DNA from: CAWIHS01 sp963836005
GTDB taxonomy: Bacteria > Pseudomonadota > Gammaproteobacteria > GRL18
DNA length: 64,000 nucleotides
NCBI GenBank assembly: GCA_963836005.1
Contig: CAWIHS010000001.1
Location: 558,001-622,000, forward strand
Reading direction: 5' to 3'
In this document: piece by piece, positions 8,135 through 16,741 of the stretch
Numbering within the stretch: position 1 is the first letter of the stretch
How the letters are laid out: each line of letters opens with the position of its first letter
Position numbers and translations under genes: made by a program
The notes under the pieces: generated by a model
Database searches by the model: none
What the model saw: only the letters and a program-made list of their open reading frames with translations
Told to the model about the DNA's origin: nothing

Positions 8135-8156
8135 ACCAAAAGTAGGCTCCTTAAGA
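8135..8156 (+). repeat. 22-bp dispersed repeat, copy A (diverged)
   Basis: ACCAAAAGTAGGCTCC then TTAAGA. It follows the Cys codon of FSC in the transposase zinc-binding region. Removing it gives FSC-EGYGICPSC, which has the family's spacing of five residues between the two cysteine pairs. The base after it starts GAAG. Confidence 0.7.
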
Positions 8157-8237
8157 GAAGGGTATGGCATCTGTCCATCCTGTAATGCCCGCCGTATGGT
8201 CGAAACGGCGGCTCATCTGGTCGATCATGTTTTTCCC

Positions 8238-8259
8238 ACCAAGAGTAGGCGCTTTAGGC
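8238..8259 (+). repeat. 22-bp dispersed repeat, copy B
   Basis: ACCAAGAGTAGGCGCT then TTAGGC, identical to copy D. It splits the codons of HVFP and EVPVRQWV in the transposase. Removing exactly 22 bases gives ccc-gaa-gta and restores the frame. GAAG follows it. Confidence 0.8.
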
Positions 8260-8840
8260 GAAGTACCTGTTCGTCAATGGGTATTGTCACTGCCCAAACG
8301 ATTGCGCTATTTTCTGTACCTTAACCCCAAAATCACCAGCAAGGTTTTGCGGATATTTCTTGATGAGATCAGAAAACAGCTTCTTCAGCATTATCAGTCT
8401 GACTCAGATAATCCTGTCAAAATGGGAGGTGTCAGTTTTATACACCGTTTCGGCTCTTTTCTCAATGCACATTCTCACTTTCATTGTGTCATTATCGAAG
8501 GTGTTTGTGTAAAAGATTCCGACAGTCAGATAGCATTTCATAAGCTATCCACTCTTACCGAAGAAAATATTCAGGCCGTTCAGGAGCGAGTTCGTCTGCG
8601 AGTACTCAAAAGTTTCAAACGAAACGGTTTACTAGAGGATCACGATGTGGAAAATATGAAAACCTGGAATGGTGGTGGCGGCTTTTCGGTGAATGGTACG
8701 GCACGTATTCATGAAAATGACCGGGAAGGACTGGAAAGACTGGAAAGACTGTTACGGTATTGTGCTCGTCCGCCATTCGCACTGGAAAGAATAAAGCAAC
8801 AATCCGATGGCAACTAGATTTATCAACTCAACAAACCTCC

Positions 8841-8862
8841 GCCTAAAGCGCCTACTTTTGGT
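8841..8862 (-). repeat. 22-bp dispersed repeat, copy C (inverted)
   Basis: On the minus strand it reads ACCAAAAGTAGGCGCT then TTAGGC, one base different from copies B and D. It lies in the opposite orientation to A and B. Removing 22 bases yields LNKPPANGQTQLRL in a single frame. Read on its own strand it is followed by GGAG. Confidence 0.8.
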
Positions 8863-9730
8863 GGCCAATGGTCAGACTCAGCTCAGACTGACGTCACTGG
8901 AACTGATAGACAAGCTGGCAGCACTGGTTCCTCCGCCACGCATTCATCGTCATCGATATTACGGGGTGCTGGCGCCTAATTCACCTTTTCGTGCTTCTGT
9001 TACGGCAATGGCTGGGTTATCGCTGGCTCATGGTGCTATCGAAGTGCAAAGCTCAGATGATAAAGAGGAGGAACCAAAGCGCCCACCGAATCGATATTTG
9101 TGGGCTATGCTTCTGGCTCGGATTTATAACCTGTTTCCTTTGATATGTCCGGAATGCGGCGCAGAAATGCAGGTCATAGCCGTCATTCAGGACAAACCGG
9201 TGATCAACAAGATTCTGGAATCTGTCGGGGAAGCAATCAAACCACCGACATTATCACCAGCACGAGGACCACCGAGCTGGGATGACTATAACCAGGATAT
9301 GCCTGTTGATGAGAATGGATTAACTATTCCAGAATATGAGTTTGATCAATCTGCTTACTGGTGAGAACAAACAACAGTTTTCTGATTATGCTGCAACATT
9401 CAAAAATTGCGAGCAGGAGCTTTCTTGTCCAAAAACAGGGTAAATTCAAGTTAAAACAACCGGCTTTGGACTTTTGAATCACTTTTTCTGAATTCTCTAC
9501 TACTTATCACCTGAATCTAAACAGCAAAAATACCACAATACTCTATTGGTAGTTTGAAAAATGCCATCGAATTTCCTATCCTTTCCTTAGCTTTCAAACA
9601 GTATGGATGAGAACTTTTGTGTCAGTTGCCTGGAAACGGCATTAAGAAAATAAGTGGATCACTTTTGAATGCAATTTAACACTTTAAAAACATTCACACC
9701 GACATTTTGACGAGTTGTTGCGTCACAACC

Positions 9731-9758
9731 TTGACACAATTAATGGATGTCCTATCCT
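9731..9758 (+). promoter_or_regulatory. Sigma70-type promoter for the small membrane protein
   Basis: TTGACA at 9731-9736, a 16-base spacer and TATCCT at 9753-9758, 24 bases before the ATG at 9782, with GGTGAG as a possible ribosome-binding site. The rest of 9600-9730 shows nothing recognisable. Confidence 0.4.
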
Positions 9759-9781
9759 TAATGGTATGGGGTGGTGAGTAG

Positions 9782-10003
9782 ATGACATTTAAAGGAAAAA
9801 TAATATTATTATTGGTATTTATTGTCATGTTTGCATCTCTTTTTAATGCGTTGAGGACAAACTTTTTGGGCAGTATCCCCGATATATTTGCTGGTTTTTT
9901 GTTTTCATTAATATCTTTAGTGTCGGCTTTAGCCTGTATGAATTTGGTTATTATGTTCGGCGGTCAGAAAACTTTTGGTTCGAGATCAAAATTTGATGAC
10001 TGA
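9782..10003 (+). CDS. Small two-helix membrane protein, unknown function
   Basis: A 73-residue hydrophobic protein with two predicted membrane helices (IILLLVFIVMFASLF and FAGFLFSLISLVSALACM) joined by a short loop (NALRTNFLGSIPD), and a basic/acidic tail (GSRSKFDD). A consensus-like promoter and a weak ribosome-binding site stand upstream. I recognise no family. It lies between two pieces of IS91-like debris. Confidence 0.45.
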   Translation: MTFKGKIILLLVFIVMFASLFNALRTNFLGSIPDIFAGFLFSLISLVSALACMNLVIMFGGQKTFGSRSKFDD

Positions 10004-10179
10004 AGAAATATCTGTGTGGTTGAGAGAATAATCTAAAAGATATCTGTTCATAATACCCCTGATTTAAAAATCTCCGCCATGAATTTCACAACGGAGGGAA
10101 CTGGCCTGGATAAGACGAGGATTACCTCGAGCACAACCTCCTGACTAAATCAGTTTAGTGGACCCACAAATTTGGAAAA

Positions 10180-10275
10180 TTTCGGCATGGTTAAAAAAGT
10201 TAATTATCTCCAGGAAATACATTGATTGAACTCAAAATCTGGAATAGATTGTTCGTCTTCAGCAATGGACATAAT
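10180..10275 (-). mobile_element. IS91-like transposase C-terminal remnant
   Basis: On the minus strand it encodes EDEQSIPDFEFNQCISW, matching the C-terminal DDEQSVPEFEFNQCVSW of the fragment at 870-1286. Similarity continues a short way into the tail. The stretch 10004-10180 before it has no gene. Confidence 0.6.
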
Positions 10276-10399
10276 GTGGAAACTTATTGATAAAGCACAG
10301 GCTCGTAATATTATAGCTTTTATTGTGTTAGTGCTTCTTTTTCTTGGGATGATTTACCTTGGAATGTCCGGGTATGATGATAGATTTCTTACTCCCTGA
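10274..10399 (+). CDS. Short open frame with one membrane helix
   Basis: A 41-codon frame reads MWKLIDKAQARNI, then a hydrophobic helix (IAFIVLVLLFLGMIYLGM), then SGYDDRFLTP. It starts at the very edge of the IS91-like remnant, so the start may be artificial. No ribosome-binding site is evident. It could be a small membrane peptide or the surviving end of a longer gene. Confidence 0.25.
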   Translation: MWKLIDKAQARNIIAFIVLVLLFLGMIYLGMSGYDDRFLTP

Positions 10400-10494
10400 A
10401 AACATCCCCCCCAATATGGGAAATGTTTTAATGATGCATGACCCGTCTTTAAGCAGTATTGAATTGAATTTAATTGCATCATTTTGTCATTCTT

Positions 10495-10683
10495 TTAGTT
10501 ATCAAGCACATCAATGCGGGTTTTCTTGCGCCATTTTTTAGCTATCCGTATCTCTTTTCTTAGCTTCCTAAGTTGTTTCTCTGTCTTCTTAGCCAGTCTT
10601 ATCAGTTTAGTTTTATTTTCGGCCTGCTTTCTTTGCCTGGCTATTTCTTTATTCTCAGCAGAAGAGTGTTTCAGCTTATCCAC
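10495..10683 (-). CDS. Highly basic coiled-coil-like open frame downstream of cytochrome c'
   Basis: From a GTG at 10683 it encodes 62 residues rich in Lys, Arg and Glu with heptad-like spacing. The same frame is open without interruption back to the TGA of the cytochrome gene at 10795, giving RRKILLARRVFGTQIEYS and INTCYDRVQEVLTVV before the GTG. This has the composition of real protein but no usable start there. It may be a decayed or misread second gene of the operon. Function unknown. Confidence 0.25.
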   Translation of the reverse strand: MDKLKHSSAENKEIARQRKQAENKTKLIRLAKKTEKQLRKLRKEIRIAKKWRKKTRIDVLDN

Positions 10684-10794
10684 AACAGTTAATACTTCCT
10701 GTACCCTGTCATAACAAGTGTTAATCCTTGAGTATTCAATTTGTGTACCAAAAACTCTTCTGGCTAATAGTATCTTTCGCCTTTCTAAATAAAG

Positions 10795-11229
10795 TCAGTC
10801 TGTTTTAAACAGGGAATGACAAGCCAGGCACTGCTTCATTAACTCACCAGTGAATGAAGCTAAAGTCTCCATGTCATCTGTTTCAGCACGTATCACTAAT
10901 TCTTCGAACATCATGTGGGTTGGCCCACCAATATCCTTAAATGCCTGTGGTGTTTTATTTTTTATTGATTCCGAAGTCCCTCTTGCCATTCTATTGCCAG
11001 AGTAACGTGCTGATTTGATAATTAGCTCCCGATCTTCTTCCCCTATGCCTGCAATTATCCCTTGTATGCTTGTCAACATTTGCCGCATTTCGCTAAGAAG
11101 CTCGGCTTTTTCTGATTCAGTGAATCCGAGGTTAAATCTATTGTCCTGGTTTACGATATCGGCAGTATGAACTGACGAACCAAAGACAATCAAGGTCAAC
11201 GATAGAAATGATGTGATTGTTTTATTCAT
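10795..11229 (-). CDS. Cytochrome c' (class II c-type cytochrome)-like protein
   Basis: A 144-residue periplasmic protein with a Sec signal peptide (MNKTITSFLSLTLIVFGSSVHTA) and a helical body. A single heme-attachment motif CLACH lies near the C-terminus (residues 135-139), which is the hallmark of class II cytochromes c. Class II proteins bind gases such as NO or shuttle electrons. The family's usual CxxCH-x-x-F/Y spacing is seen in CHSLFK. It stands alone apart from the open frame just behind it. Confidence 0.7.
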   Translation of the reverse strand: MNKTITSFLSLTLIVFGSSVHTADIVNQDNRFNLGFTESEKAELLSEMRQMLTSIQGIIAGIGEEDRELIIKSARYSGNRMARGTSESIKNKTPQAFKDIGGPTHMMFEELVIRAETDDMETLASFTGELMKQCLACHSLFKTD

Positions 11230-12041
11230 AGATCCTCTTTATTAGGCTAACGTCCCTTTCAGCACCTTGAACGAATGAAAAAAGTTTGATTGCAGCCGCT
11301 TGATACTCTTTGAAATCTCTGCCGTATTTCGGTGCAGTACTTGTGTATCGCCATGCTCTAGAAGTAGCCCTTAAACGTCAGGAAAGTAACCAGATGTTAT
11401 GCGTATTCACAATCGAAAGAACTGCCCGGCCTGTCATTGCAAGAATACTGGAAATGAGAACCAGTGGACTGTCTGCAAGAAAGCGTCTGGTTGTTTCTTG
11501 AAGACTTGCGGGCGTGACAATCATGGAATGCCAGGAACCATAATGACGGGCCACAGGAATTTGCAAATCCGTATCGCCATTACCAATCTCCGTTATTTTT
11601 TGAACAGGATGAAGGAAGCGTGGAGTCAAATCTCATCTAATAGTATATTCGACTACTTACACACTATTACCCTTACTGGCGTCGTAGCCTATCGTGCTAT
11701 TGGCCCGTTCTGCCGGTACTCTGAAAACCTCATACCCTGAAAATATAGTTCTTCAAGGACAGGATGTCCACTTTTTAAGACAGGGAATGTTCAAATGCCT
11801 GTTACACACTAATTATGCCTCAGATTCAGCCCCTCGGTTTTTTGAAAAACAATCATAAATCTATTATTTTTTCCCTTAGTATGTAGGCAAAAATGCACTT
11901 TTTTACCCATCTTAAGATAGAAGCAAATATATGTTCAATTTAGCAAACTGTTTAACAAAAAATGGGATTTACATGCCTGAATTAATTTTCTATACTTTGA
12001 AAAATTCAGTTTAACAGCTCCTTTTTTAGAGGAAAAATACA
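11230..12041. other. Gene-poor stretch of 812 bases
   Basis: Several open frames overlap on both strands between 11310 and 11740 (for example KNCPACHCKNTGNENQW on plus; LQIPVARHYGSWHSMIV on minus). None has a credible start, a ribosome-binding site or a family I recognise. They may be decayed coding sequence. 11741-12041 is AT-rich and is the likely promoter region for maoP. Confidence 0.4.
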
Positions 12042-12392
12042 ATGTCATTGAACTCTTTTTCTTCAAATAAAAAATTTTATGATGACAAAAACTTCCCATA
12101 TGGTTTTCAGCGTTCAGGTTATTTTACCTTTATGGAAGCGGATGCCCTGAGTAACTTTGGTCATATTATGAATCAATTAGCCGAAAATAAAATGTCACCG
12201 GAAGGCGAGGAACATGAACATTTTTTGCAGGTTCTAGAAGGCACCACAGAGCCAGCTAATCTGGCAGAAAAAACTTATCTGAAGTATAGAAAAATTATTC
12301 ACCATAATAATACATTTATCAGTACTGTGGTAAAGGTAAATGATAAAAATGCATCTAATTATGACGATATAGATGAAGAAGACCAGGCATGA
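12042..12392 (+). CDS. maoP: MaoP/YifE family (DUF413) protein
   Basis: A 116-residue protein that aligns with E. coli MaoP (YifE): an N-terminal KKFYDDKNFPYGFQRSGYFT (E. coli pattern RYFDNKHYPRGFSRHGDFT), EADALSNFGHIMNQL, and a EEHEHFLQVLEGTTEPAN-like helix leading to LKYRKII. In E. coli MaoP, with the site maoS, organises the Ori macrodomain. The acidic tail (YDDIDEEDQ) is typical. AGAGGAAAAATACA precedes the ATG. The family is largely gammaproteobacterial. Confidence 0.85.
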   Translation: MSLNSFSSNKKFYDDKNFPYGFQRSGYFTFMEADALSNFGHIMNQLAENKMSPEGEEHEHFLQVLEGTTEPANLAEKTYLKYRKIIHHNNTFISTVVKVNDKNASNYDDIDEEDQA

Positions 12393-12865
12393 GGCATTAA
12401 AAAGTCTGTCTTATGATAGTCGGTTTTTATCATCACTATAGCCAAACGTTTTGACTATGATGAGTTGTTTTTTTTAGCAAGTTGAGTCCATTAATGTTGT
12501 CTTGCAGTGAATCATCAAAGCTCTTTTTCCCTGCAGAATTCTATACCTGCAGAAATCCTGAGAAGAATTCACTGCTTAATATTGCGCCTTTATTAAAGCG
12601 GAAAATATCAACACCAGCGACTTTCAGCTCTAAGCCACTGTTTTTAAATGCTTCATGTAATGTAACTTAAGCCCAGTTCGTTGAGCAAGGCAATTGACCA
12701 CATAATTCACACCAACACCGGAGCTTTAAATGAGCAATACTATAACGAAAGATATACCTCCTGAATAGTATAGAAAGATATCGTGGTCATCCACTGCCAG
12801 CTAATCGGGATGAAATAACACATTGGCGGTTTTATCTTCGACGGCTTCTCCGGTATGATACTGCG
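12393..12865. other. Intergenic stretch with a possible coding relic on the minus strand
   Basis: On the minus strand about 12560-12645 reads KNSGLELKVAGVDIFRFN followed by KGAILSSEFFSGFLQV and a stop. The pattern VxGVDIFRFxxG resembles SnoaL/NTF2-like proteins. The frame breaks on both sides, so at best it is a relic. The last 100 bases precede xseA and would carry its promoter. Confidence 0.3.
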
Positions 12866-14251
12866 ATGGCAAACATACCTGAACTGAATATACTTTCTGT
12901 ATCGGAATTCACCCGAAATGTTAAGAACATGCTGGAAAGCAATTTCCCTGCCGTGTGGGTGTCCGGTGAAATTTCCAATCTGGCCATGCCTGGCTCAGGG
13001 CACTGGTATTTCACACTTAAGGATGAACAAAGCCAGGTTCGCTGCGCCATGTTTCGGCAACATAATCGACGGGTACTTTTTCTGCCTCAGGAAGGCAGCC
13101 AGATCCTGGTGAAAGCACGTGTCAGTCTGTATGAAGCTCGGGGAGATTTTCAGCTCATAGTAGAGCAAATGGAAGATGCAGGAGAAGGAGCGCTGAAACG
13201 CGCCTATGAAAAACTCAAACAAAAACTTTATGCCCGGGGGTTATTTGCCCTGGAACATAAACGCCCCCTGCCTGAGCATCCCCGCCGCATTGCGGTTATC
13301 ACTTCTCCTACAGGTGCAGCTGTAAAAGATATCCTAAATGTGCTGAAGCGCCGCTTCCCTGCCCTGCCGGTTATCATTTATCCCAGCAAGGTTCAGGGTG
13401 AGACCGCTGCAGGAGAGCTGATCAAGGCACTGGAACTGGTACAAAAACAGGCCTTGTGTGATGTAATTATTATCGGCCGAGGCGGCGGTTCTATTGAGGA
13501 TCTCTGGGCATTTAACAATGAACAGCTGGCACAGACCATTTTTGACTGTTCACTGCCGGTTATTTGTGCCGTCGGTCATGAAGTTGACTTTACTATTTGT
13601 GACTTTGTGGCGGATGTCAGAGCCGCCACACCCTCTGCCGCAGCTGAACTGGTAAGTCCTGATCAGCAGGAATGGCTTAGTTGGCTTGCGGGTATGGAAA
13701 ACAGGTTTTGCGGCTTGATTCAGCAACAGCTTAAACTTAATCAGCACAAGCTTGCAGAGTTGCAAAAACGCCTCAAACACCCTGGACGCTACCTGGATGA
13801 AGTCTCTCAGCGTGTTGATGAACTCTCTCAACGCATGGAACAGCAACTGGGCCTGCAGTTAAAACTGCGTCAGGAAAAATTGCTCACACTCAGTGCCCGG
13901 CTTAAACAATATTCCCCTGTACACCCGCTGCAGCATCAGCTTGAGAAGATCGAACATTTACACTTGCGGCTGCAGCAAAGTATGCACAACCAACTGCAGC
14001 GCAACCAGCAACAGCTTAACTCGCTGGCCAGAGAACTGGACGCGTTCAGCCCCCTGGCAACGTTGGGAAGAGGCTATTGCCTGGTAAAAAATGAACAGCA
14101 CCGGCTGACTAAATCTGCTGCCCAACTCTCCCCCGGTGAACAGGTCAGGATCTGCTTTGCCACCGATCATGCTATTGCCCGTATTGAAAAAGTATCAGTA
14201 GAAAGTTGTCAATTAGCTAAAACGGAACCTTTTAACAAAAATGATCTATAA
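12866..14251 (+). CDS. xseA: Exodeoxyribonuclease VII large subunit
   Basis: A 461-residue cytosolic nuclease subunit that, with XseB, degrades single-stranded DNA from either end. The N-terminal OB-fold domain (residues 1-100; FPAVWVSGEISNLAMPGSGH) binds DNA. The catalytic domain holds RIAVITSPTGAAVKDIL (141-157), IIIGRGGGSIEDLWAFNNE (201-219) and AVGHEVDFTICDFVAD (235-250). A long glutamine-rich coiled coil (about 275-400) and the C-terminal LGRGYCLV block complete the normal length. The start MANIPELNILSVSEF matches the family. No xseB is adjacent. Confidence 0.95.
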   Translation: MANIPELNILSVSEFTRNVKNMLESNFPAVWVSGEISNLAMPGSGHWYFTLKDEQSQVRCAMFRQHNRRVLFLPQEGSQILVKARVSLYEARGDFQLIVEQMEDAGEGALKRAYEKLKQKLYARGLFALEHKRPLPEHPRRIAVITSPTGAAVKDILNVLKRRFPALPVIIYPSKVQGETAAGELIKALELVQKQALCDVIIIGRGGGSIEDLWAFNNEQLAQTIFDCSLPVICAVGHEVDFTICDFVADVRAATPSAAAELVSPDQQEWLSWLAGMENRFCGLIQQQLKLNQHKLAELQKRLKHPGRYLDEVSQRVDELSQRMEQQLGLQLKLRQEKLLTLSARLKQYSPVHPLQHQLEKIEHLHLRLQQSMHNQLQRNQQQLNSLARELDAFSPLATLGRGYCLVKNEQHRLTKSAAQLSPGEQVRICFATDHAIARIEKVSVESCQLAKTEPFNKNDL

Positions 14252-14404
14252 CTATATTTATTTTCTAATATACTAATTTTTGCATAAGCCTTGCCCTGTC
14301 TTAACTTGCAGCAAAACATCAAATTTTGCGCATATTTATTTGCAGATTTTTATAAAAAAAGCCTTGATCTCCCTGAGATAAAATCATAGGATTTAATCAC
14401 TCAA

Positions 14405-14420
14405 ACACAATATCTTGTGT
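14405..14420. promoter_or_regulatory. NrdR box upstream of nrdJa
   Basis: ACACAATATCTTGTGT is a near-perfect palindrome matching the NrdR consensus acaCwAtATaTwGtgt. NrdR boxes usually come as a pair about 31-32 bp apart. A second site would fall at 14436-14451, where only a degenerate left half is visible. NrdR represses ribonucleotide reductase genes when dATP/ATP is high. Confidence 0.65.
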
Positions 14421-14519
14421 TAAACAGAATAATTTATACCAAAAAAACACAAGACAGATAATTCCGCAATTGCATGTCTTTATCTGTGTTTTTAGCTATC
14501 TTTGACAGGGACAACCGCC

Positions 14520-16670
14520 ATGACTGCACAACTACATGCCATACCTAATACGGTAACTGAAATAAAATTTCAGGATGCCTCACTGGATATCTGGGACACC
14601 AAATACCGTTTAAAAACAAAAACTGGCGAAGCAATTGATAAAAGCATTGATGAAACCTACAAACGGGTTGCCAGGGCACTGGCTGAAGTTGAAACCGAGC
14701 AACAGAAGCAGGAACATTATTTTAAAGAATTTTTATGGGCTCTGCGCCAGGGCGTTATCCCGGCGGGACGAATTATTTCCAATGCAGGTGCTCAGGAACA
14801 CAAACCGGCTACTTCAACGATAAATTGTACCGTATCCGGGTCAATTGCTGATTCCATGGATGATATCCTGGGCAAGGTGCATGAAGCAGGACTGACGCTA
14901 AAAGCTGGCTGTGGAATTGGTTATGAGTTTTCTACCTTACGCCCGAAAGACGCCTATGTCTCCGGAGCAGGTGCCTATACCTCCGGGCCGCTTTCCTTTA
15001 TGGATATCTATGACAAAATGTGCTTTACGGTTTCCAGTGCCGGCGGACGACGTGGTGCGCAGATGGCCACGTTTGATATTGGTCACCCTGATGTCATAGA
15101 CTTTATTCGCGCCAAACGTGAAGACGGTCGTTTACGTCAATTTAACCTGTCTCTGCTCATCACTACGGACTTTGTTGAAGCCGTCAAAAATGAAGCACCC
15201 TGGCCGTTGTCTTTCCCTATTACTGAGCAGGAACTCAAGCGTGACAAACTGGAGCTTAATGATGGTAAGCAGATCATCTGGCGTGATCTCCCCAATAAGC
15301 AGGGCTACATTGTCAATGATGATGGGCTGGTAGCCTGTAAAATCAGCAAAACCATACCTGCACGCCGCTTATGGGACATCATTATGGCCTCGACCTATGA
15401 CTATGCAGAACCCGGGTTTATCCTCATCGATAAAGTCAATGAAATGAATAACAACTGGTTCTGTGAAAACATTCGTGCGACAAATCCCTGCGGTGAACAA
15501 CCATTGCCTCCCTACGGCAGCTGTCTGCTGGGTTCTATTAACCTGACCCGATTTGTCAACAAGCCATTTAGCCATGACGCCAGCTTTGACTGGGATACCT
15601 ATCGAAAAACTATTAATATCTTTACCCGCATGCTGGACAATGTCGTTGAGATCAATGGTTTGCCCCTCCCTCAGCAGCGTGAAGAAATCATGACCAAACG
15701 GCGTCACGGCATGGGTTACCTGGGACTGGGTTCCACACTGACCATGCTGGGTATGAAATACGGTGATGAAAATTCCCTCGTATTTACCGAAGAAGTGACC
15801 AAAGTATTAGCCCTGGAAGGCTGGAAGGCCGGACTGGAACTGGCCAGGGAAAAAGGTCCGGCCCCTATTATGGAGAAAATCTTCATAGTCACGGGAGAAA
15901 TGCTGCACAAGCGGCCGGAAATGATTGACGACGGTTATAAAATCGGTGACGAAATCAGCGGTAAAATCCTGCATAGTAAATACAGCCGTTATATGCAGCA
16001 AATAGCTGATATTGATCCTGAACTGGCCACTGAACTGGCAAAAACCGGTGCGAGATTCACACATCACAGTTCCATTGCTCCAACAGGGACTATATCCCTG
16101 TCATTAGCCAACAATGCCAGCAATGGCATAGAACCCAGCTTTGCACACCATTATTCACGCAATGTGATCCGTGAAGGCAAAAAATCCAAAGAGAAGGTCG
16201 ATGTATTCTCTTTTGAATTACTCGCTTATCGCGAACTGATCAATACAAAAGCCATGCCCTACTCTGATGCTCCGCAAGAGCAACTGCCTGAATACTTCAT
16301 TACATCTGACAGTATCAGCCCCAAACAGCATGTTGATGTTCAGGCGGCCGCGCAGAAATGGATTGATTCTTCTATATCCAAAACTGCCAATGTACCGACA
16401 GATTATCCCTATGAAGAGTTCAAGTCCATTTATGAATATGCTTATGACATGGGACTGAAAGGCTGCACCACTTTTCGCTTCAATCCTGAAGCTTTTCAGG
16501 GCGTGCTGGTCAAGGAATCGGATCTGGAAAATACCACCTATCAATTTACCCTGGATGATGGAGAAACCATTGAAGTCAAAGGCAACCAGGAAATTGAATA
16601 TGACGGTGAAATGCATACCGCTGCCAACCTCTTTGACGCATTAAAAGAAGGTTACTATGGCAAGTTTTAG
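14520..16670 (+). CDS. nrdJa: Class II (B12-dependent) ribonucleotide reductase, catalytic part NrdJa
   Basis: A 716-residue adenosylcobalamin-dependent reductase that makes deoxyribonucleotides with or without oxygen. Visible are STINCTVSGS (first redox Cys near 103), CGIGYEFSTLRP, SSAGGRRGAQMATFDIGHPD, the active-site NPCGEQPLPPYGSC near 320, and HHSSIAPTGTISLSLANNAS near 515. I choose the ATG at 14520, since AGGG lies 10 bases before it; an in-frame TTG at 14502 is less likely. The usual C-terminal TSCPD/zinc-ribbon part is absent here and encoded by the next gene, as in the Pseudomonas NrdJa/NrdJb split. An NrdR box stands upstream. Confidence 0.92.
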   Translation: MTAQLHAIPNTVTEIKFQDASLDIWDTKYRLKTKTGEAIDKSIDETYKRVARALAEVETEQQKQEHYFKEFLWALRQGVIPAGRIISNAGAQEHKPATSTINCTVSGSIADSMDDILGKVHEAGLTLKAGCGIGYEFSTLRPKDAYVSGAGAYTSGPLSFMDIYDKMCFTVSSAGGRRGAQMATFDIGHPDVIDFIRAKREDGRLRQFNLSLLITTDFVEAVKNEAPWPLSFPITEQELKRDKLELNDGKQIIWRDLPNKQGYIVNDDGLVACKISKTIPARRLWDIIMASTYDYAEPGFILIDKVNEMNNNWFCENIRATNPCGEQPLPPYGSCLLGSINLTRFVNKPFSHDASFDWDTYRKTINIFTRMLDNVVEINGLPLPQQREEIMTKRRHGMGYLGLGSTLTMLGMKYGDENSLVFTEEVTKVLALEGWKAGLELAREKGPAPIMEKIFIVTGEMLHKRPEMIDDGYKIGDEISGKILHSKYSRYMQQIADIDPELATELAKTGARFTHHSSIAPTGTISLSLANNASNGIEPSFAHHYSRNVIREGKKSKEKVDVFSFELLAYRELINTKAMPYSDAPQEQLPEYFITSDSISPKQHVDVQAAAQKWIDSSISKTANVPTDYPYEEFKSIYEYAYDMGLKGCTTFRFNPEAFQGVLVKESDLENTTYQFTLDDGETIEVKGNQEIEYDGEMHTAANLFDALKEGYYGKF

Positions 16671-16741
16671 TCAGCAAAGTCAACGACTAACTTTATATGT
16701 CATGTTTACAGCCATAAATCCACAGCTTTAGAGAGTCCAGG

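Larger units (their letters stand above)
7874..9364 (+). pseudogene. IS91-family (Y2, rolling-circle type) transposase, broken by short insertions
   Basis: Fragments in three frames join into one IS91 transposase. They are an N-terminal zinc-binding part (ARCTCGHEFLVAFSC ... GICPSCNARRMVETAAHLVDHVFP), the middle VPVRQWVLSLPKRLRYFL and FGSFLNAHSHFHCVIIEGV (the HUH metal motif), and the C-terminal LRLTSLELIDKLAALVPPPR with HRHRYYGVLAPNSPFR and a CPECG zinc site. Deleting 22 bases at 8135-8156, 8238-8259 and 8841-8862 restores the frame each time. A TAG at 8815-8817 is an added nonsense mutation. The element cannot move by itself. Confidence 0.85.
7783..9600 (+). mobile_element. IS91-like insertion sequence, inactivated
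   Basis: The left end (7787-7868) has a solo copy at 3029-3108. The right end (9365-9595) has relatives at 870-1100 (minus) and 17830-18035. Between them lies an IS91-type transposase broken by three 22-bp insertions and one nonsense codon. The limits are estimated from where similarity to the other copies begins and ends. Confidence 0.7.

Noticed and set aside
10792..10797. TGA at the end of cytochrome c' read as selenocysteine
   Set aside because: The cytochrome is complete at its C-terminal CxxCH and normal length; no SECIS-like hairpin is evident.
12482..12670. Plus-strand frame of 62 codons
   Set aside because: No ribosome-binding site or family resemblance; the opposite strand shows a more protein-like relic.
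14252..14519. Cobalamin riboswitch ahead of the B12-dependent reductase
   Set aside because: No B12-box-like sequence was recognised; the NrdR box is enough to explain regulation.
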